A stretch of DNA of 52,893 nucleotides from an uncultured Eggerthellaceae bacterium (GTDB lineage Bacteria > Actinomycetota > Coriobacteriia > Coriobacteriales > Eggerthellaceae), in NCBI GenBank assembly GCA_910580205.1, contig CAJTVP010000011.1:1-52893 (forward strand). The letters are read 5' to 3'. How positions within the stretch are numbered: the first letter of the stretch is position 1; every line of letters begins with the position of its first letter. A model generated the notes under the pieces. The model was not told where the DNA came from and searched no databases. It was given only the letters and a program-made list of their open reading frames with translations. Positions 50,443-52,893 of the stretch are shown one piece after another. Both the position numbers and the translations under genes were made by a program.

Positions 50443-51198
50443 TTGAGCGAGGCTAATCGCATACCGAAAGTGGTCTTCGCGGGGTTCGCGAGCTGCTTCG
50501 GTTGCCAGATCAACATCACGAACAAAGAAGAGCATCTCATGGATGTGCTGGGGCAGATAGACCTCCAGTACTGGCAGTTGACCTCGTCTGACCCCATGCC
50601 GGAGGAGTTCGACGTGGCGGTCATCGAAGGCGCGCTCACCACCGAAGAAGCCGTGCGGCGAGCCCGTGATCTGCGCGAACGGGCGAATGCCGTAATCACC
50701 ATCGGCGCGTGCGCAGCCACGTCCGGCATCCCGGGGATGGCCACGGAAGATTATGACGGACGCCGCGGCAGCGTGTATGGAAAGGCGCTTCCTGACGTGG
50801 TCGCGGGTGGCGTGGTGCCGCAAGCCGTTCATGACGTGATCGACGTTGACTTTGAAGTGCCGTGCTGCCCGGTGGATCCCTACGCGTTCGTGGAGGTGCT
50901 CCAACACGCGCTTTACGGCTCCAACATCTATCGCAAGAGCTCCACGCTCTGCGGTGAATGCAAGAACAATGAACGCGGCTGTTTCTACGGGCGCTCCACG
51001 CTTTGCCTGGGTCTGGTGACGCGCTCTGGATGCGGTGCGAAGTGCCCGAACCTGGGGCGTCCTTGCAATGGGTGCGCGGGGCTCTCGCCGGATGCGAACG
51101 TGGATCAGGCTAGAGCGGTGGCGGAGCGCGCGGGCGTGGGAGCGGATGCCCTCACCCAGGCGCTGCGCATGTTCAACCAGCCGGAAAGGATCGGATGA
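50443..51198 (+). CDS. hydD: [NiFe] hydrogenase small subunit (group 3)
   Basis: The 251-residue protein has the proximal-cluster Cys pattern: ASCFGCQ near residue 18, IGACAATSGIP, and PCCPVDPYAF. Further Cys-rich sites (CGECKNNERGC, TLCLGLVTRSGCGAKCPNLGRPCNGC) would hold medial and distal [4Fe-4S] clusters. There is no signal peptide, so it is cytoplasmic. TTG at 50443 is the start because AGGAGG (50429-50434) lies eight bases before it; the in-frame GTG at 50434 overlaps the ribosome site. It overlaps hydA by a few bases. Confidence 0.9.
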   Translation: MSEANRIPKVVFAGFASCFGCQINITNKEEHLMDVLGQIDLQYWQLTSSDPMPEEFDVAVIEGALTTEEAVRRARDLRERANAVITIGACAATSGIPGMATEDYDGRRGSVYGKALPDVVAGGVVPQAVHDVIDVDFEVPCCPVDPYAFVEVLQHALYGSNIYRKSSTLCGECKNNERGCFYGRSTLCLGLVTRSGCGAKCPNLGRPCNGCAGLSPDANVDQARAVAERAGVGADALTQALRMFNQPERIG

Positions 51199-52487
51199 TG
51201 GCGACCAAGAGCATCTCCGTCGAACATCTCGCGCGCATCGAAGGGCACGGGGATATCCATCTTGACATCCATGATGGCCAGGTCACACGCTGCGAGTTCG
51301 CCGTGACCGAACCGGCGCGCCTGTTCGAGTCCATGGTGCGTGGTCGCCCCTTCGCCGAGGCGCCCTACGTGTCTTCCCGCGTGTGCGGCATCTGCTCGGC
51401 CAGCCACACGCTGACCGACATCTTGGCGCTGGAGGACATCTTCGGCGTTGAGGTCGCTGAACGCACCCGGGCTGTGCGTGAATTGCTCATCTACGGGTCA
51501 TTCCTGCAGAATCATGCCACGCATCTGTTCGTGTTCGCTGCACCGGATTTCTTGGGCCATAAGAGCATCTTCCCGCTCAGCGACGCAGATCCGGCCCTCT
51601 TTGATCAAGCGCTCGCGCTCAAGGGGCTCGGCAATGAGCTCTGCACGCAGGTGGGCGGCCGGTCCATCCATCCCATCACCGCGGTGGTGGGCGGCTTCAC
51701 CTCAGAGATCAGCTCCGATGAGTACCTGCATTTGGCGGATCAGCTTGAGCAGATGCTGGATTTCGCGCTCTCGTGCGTGGATCTGTTCGACGGATTCTCA
51801 ACGGTCAAGCTCCAGACCGAAGGTGACATGCTGGCCATGGTGGAAGAAGGCGCCTACCCGGTCATCGGGTCCGGTCGCGCGCGGTTCGTGCGCAGCGGAG
51901 ATGAGTTCTCCGCCCAGGACTATCGGTCGCATCTTGAGGAGTACGAGATGGGGCATTCGGCGGCGTTCCTGGCGAAGGAGCGCGCGACGGGTGGCCCGTA
52001 CATGACGTGCGCGCTCGCGCGGGTGAACGCGTCGTGGAAGGAGCTCACGGAGCCGGCCCGGTTCGCGGCGGCGAAGGCAGGGCTGCGGCCGCCGGAGTGG
52101 GATCCGTTCGCGAACAACGTGGCGCAGGCGGTGGAGGTGGTGGACGCCCTCGTGCGGTGCGCGGGCCTTTGCCGCAAGCTGGCGGTGGATGGTTTTGATG
52201 GGACCACTGATCCAGCGCCTTTCACGGTGCGCGCTGGTCGTGGCGTTGGATTCACTGAAGCGCCGCGCGGATCGCTCTTCCATGAGCTTGAGCTGGATGA
52301 GGATGGTCGCGTTCTCAGCGCCAACATCATCACGCCTACGTCGCAGAACATCGCGAATCTGGAAGCGGATATGCGCAAGCTGGCGCAACAGCTGGTGGAT
52401 GCGGGGGCTGGCGTGGATGAGATCCGCCTAGAAGTGGAGAAGCTCGTCCGGGCTTACGATCCGTGCCTTTCTTGCAGCGTGCATTGA
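51195..52487 (+). CDS. hydA: [NiFe] hydrogenase large subunit without C-terminal extension
   Basis: The 430-residue catalytic subunit has the N-terminal Ni ligands RVCGICSASH (Cys64, Cys67) and the C-terminal pair DPCLSCSVH (Cys424, Cys427). HIS-type motif VEHLARIEGHGD and the group-3 NHATHLFVFAAPDF region are present. In most such enzymes a short tail after the last His is cut off by a maturation protease; here the stop codon directly follows His430. Two adjacent ATGs (51195 and 51198) follow AAAGGA; the second has better spacing. With HydB, HydG and HydD it would form a soluble NAD(P)-linked hydrogenase. Confidence 0.92.
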   Translation: MMATKSISVEHLARIEGHGDIHLDIHDGQVTRCEFAVTEPARLFESMVRGRPFAEAPYVSSRVCGICSASHTLTDILALEDIFGVEVAERTRAVRELLIYGSFLQNHATHLFVFAAPDFLGHKSIFPLSDADPALFDQALALKGLGNELCTQVGGRSIHPITAVVGGFTSEISSDEYLHLADQLEQMLDFALSCVDLFDGFSTVKLQTEGDMLAMVEEGAYPVIGSGRARFVRSGDEFSAQDYRSHLEEYEMGHSAAFLAKERATGGPYMTCALARVNASWKELTEPARFAAAKAGLRPPEWDPFANNVAQAVEVVDALVRCAGLCRKLAVDGFDGTTDPAPFTVRAGRGVGFTEAPRGSLFHELELDEDGRVLSANIITPTSQNIANLEADMRKLAQQLVDAGAGVDEIRLEVEKLVRAYDPCLSCSVH

Positions 52488-52491
52488 TCTT

Positions 52492-52519
52492 GGTTACGAA
52501 CCCATCCGGGTTCGTAACC
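52492..52519. repeat. Perfect 12-bp inverted repeat after hydA
   Basis: GGTTACGAACCC (52492-52503) and GGGTTCGTAACC (52508-52519) form a perfect 12-bp stem with a 4-base loop (ATCC), 5 bases after the hydA stop. No T-run follows, so it is not a classical terminator. It may end or stabilise the mRNA or be a protein-binding site. Confidence 0.75.
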
Positions 52520-52893
52520 GATTGACGCTGCGGCTTCCCAGATGCACCTGATCTTGGCCCTTTCATGCTTTCCCTCACAGCGCGAAGGCTGCTCGGCCGC
52601 ATGACGGGCCAATCTCAGGCACCCTGGAAACCCTCGCTATCTTTGCCTGCTTCCGTAACGCTTCATATATGCGATATATGCATTGCTTCGCGCCGTGATT
52701 ATGCGCGCCGGTTGATCTTCGCCACCCGGATCTCTTCGGCGGCGCCGAACCATAGGCGCCGCTTCGCGGCTTGGGCGGGGGTTCTCCTGTTCCGGATCAT
52801 GGTTGCGACGGCGGATGCGCATACCCAGCATCCAGGTGCGCATGACCCTCGTTGGCGGGCAATGCCCGCGCTACGCTGATAATGGGAACCGTT
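52520..52893. other. Gene-free end of window
   Basis: I find no credible gene here; the open frames are short, lack ribosome sites and have Arg-rich shadow composition. A 7-bp inverted repeat CATATAT-GCG-ATATATG lies at 52664-52680, and a GCGGGC/GCCCGC hairpin near 52855-52869. A possible -10 (GATAAT, 52878-52883) near the end may serve a gene beyond the window. Confidence 0.4.

Noticed and set aside
52565..52879. 104-codon frame near the window end
   Set aside because: No ribosome site, Arg-rich shadow-like composition and no recognisable motif.
1..52893. CRISPR array
   Set aside because: No regularly spaced repeats with unique spacers are present; the recurring hairpin elements are dispersed and far apart.

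Overview
The window is a GC-rich chromosomal segment that looks like a gut anaerobe of the Coriobacteriia (Eggerthellaceae-like). This rests on several molybdopterin oxidoreductases with Fe-S partners, a [NiFe] hydrogenase, a proton-translocating transhydrogenase, a two-gene SUF system, a SEC-C-tagged methionine aminopeptidase and an EpsC-type serine acetyltransferase. The taxonomic call is inference; there is no rRNA gene here.

Layout: 3-3069 is the end of a DMSO-reductase-type operon (truncated catalytic subunit with an unusual repeat-bearing C-terminal tail, four-cluster ferredoxin subunit, NrfD-type membrane anchor) closed by a terminator. 3215-10318 is a six-gene redox/radical-SAM cluster: double-CCG Fe-S protein, Mo/W-bis-PGD oxidoreductase, DUF2064 transferase, TrsS-like radical SAM enzyme, ferredoxin-DUF169 protein and GNAT. 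A convergent PadR regulator (10345-10776) is followed by glmS-acpS-nnrD, tRNA-Glu, the minimal sufC-sufB pair and an SDR gene. 17628-19911 is a minus-strand operon (thioesterase, UPF0104 membrane protein, lipoprotein). 20135-24579 holds pntA-pntB, a glutaredoxin-like protein and an ATP-grasp enzyme.

24580-30433 is an accessory region, AT-richer in its left part: a restriction-modification cassette (HNH-type endonuclease, beta-class methyltransferase with an internal helix-turn-helix, AbrB-like regulator), a split ThrE-type exporter (yjjP/yjjB), a 500-base gap with a possible decayed gene, and an AAA/DUF4143 ATPase. 30556-47891 is mainly housekeeping: MFS-CBS fusion, mazG, ABC1 kinase, nfo, low-molecular-weight phosphatase, DUF2130, serine acetyltransferase, map, HdeD-like protein, a secreted-domain protein, a flippase, a small Zn-ribbon protein, an RlmD-like methyltransferase, tRNA-Arg, cyclophilin and a TPR protein. 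47930-52487 holds ndk and a four-gene soluble [NiFe] hydrogenase of the sulfhydrogenase type.

The most unusual structure is a dispersed, non-coding, hairpin-forming element found five times (about 7446, 14591, 14680, 45846 and 50305). It always lies directly after the 3' end of a gene or tRNA, or in tandem with such a copy, and in the same orientation. Four copies share one geometry (6-9-5-6-5-6-6 nt), and copies 2 and 3 differ at six stem positions with compensatory changes. I found no CRISPR array and no intact insertion sequence.
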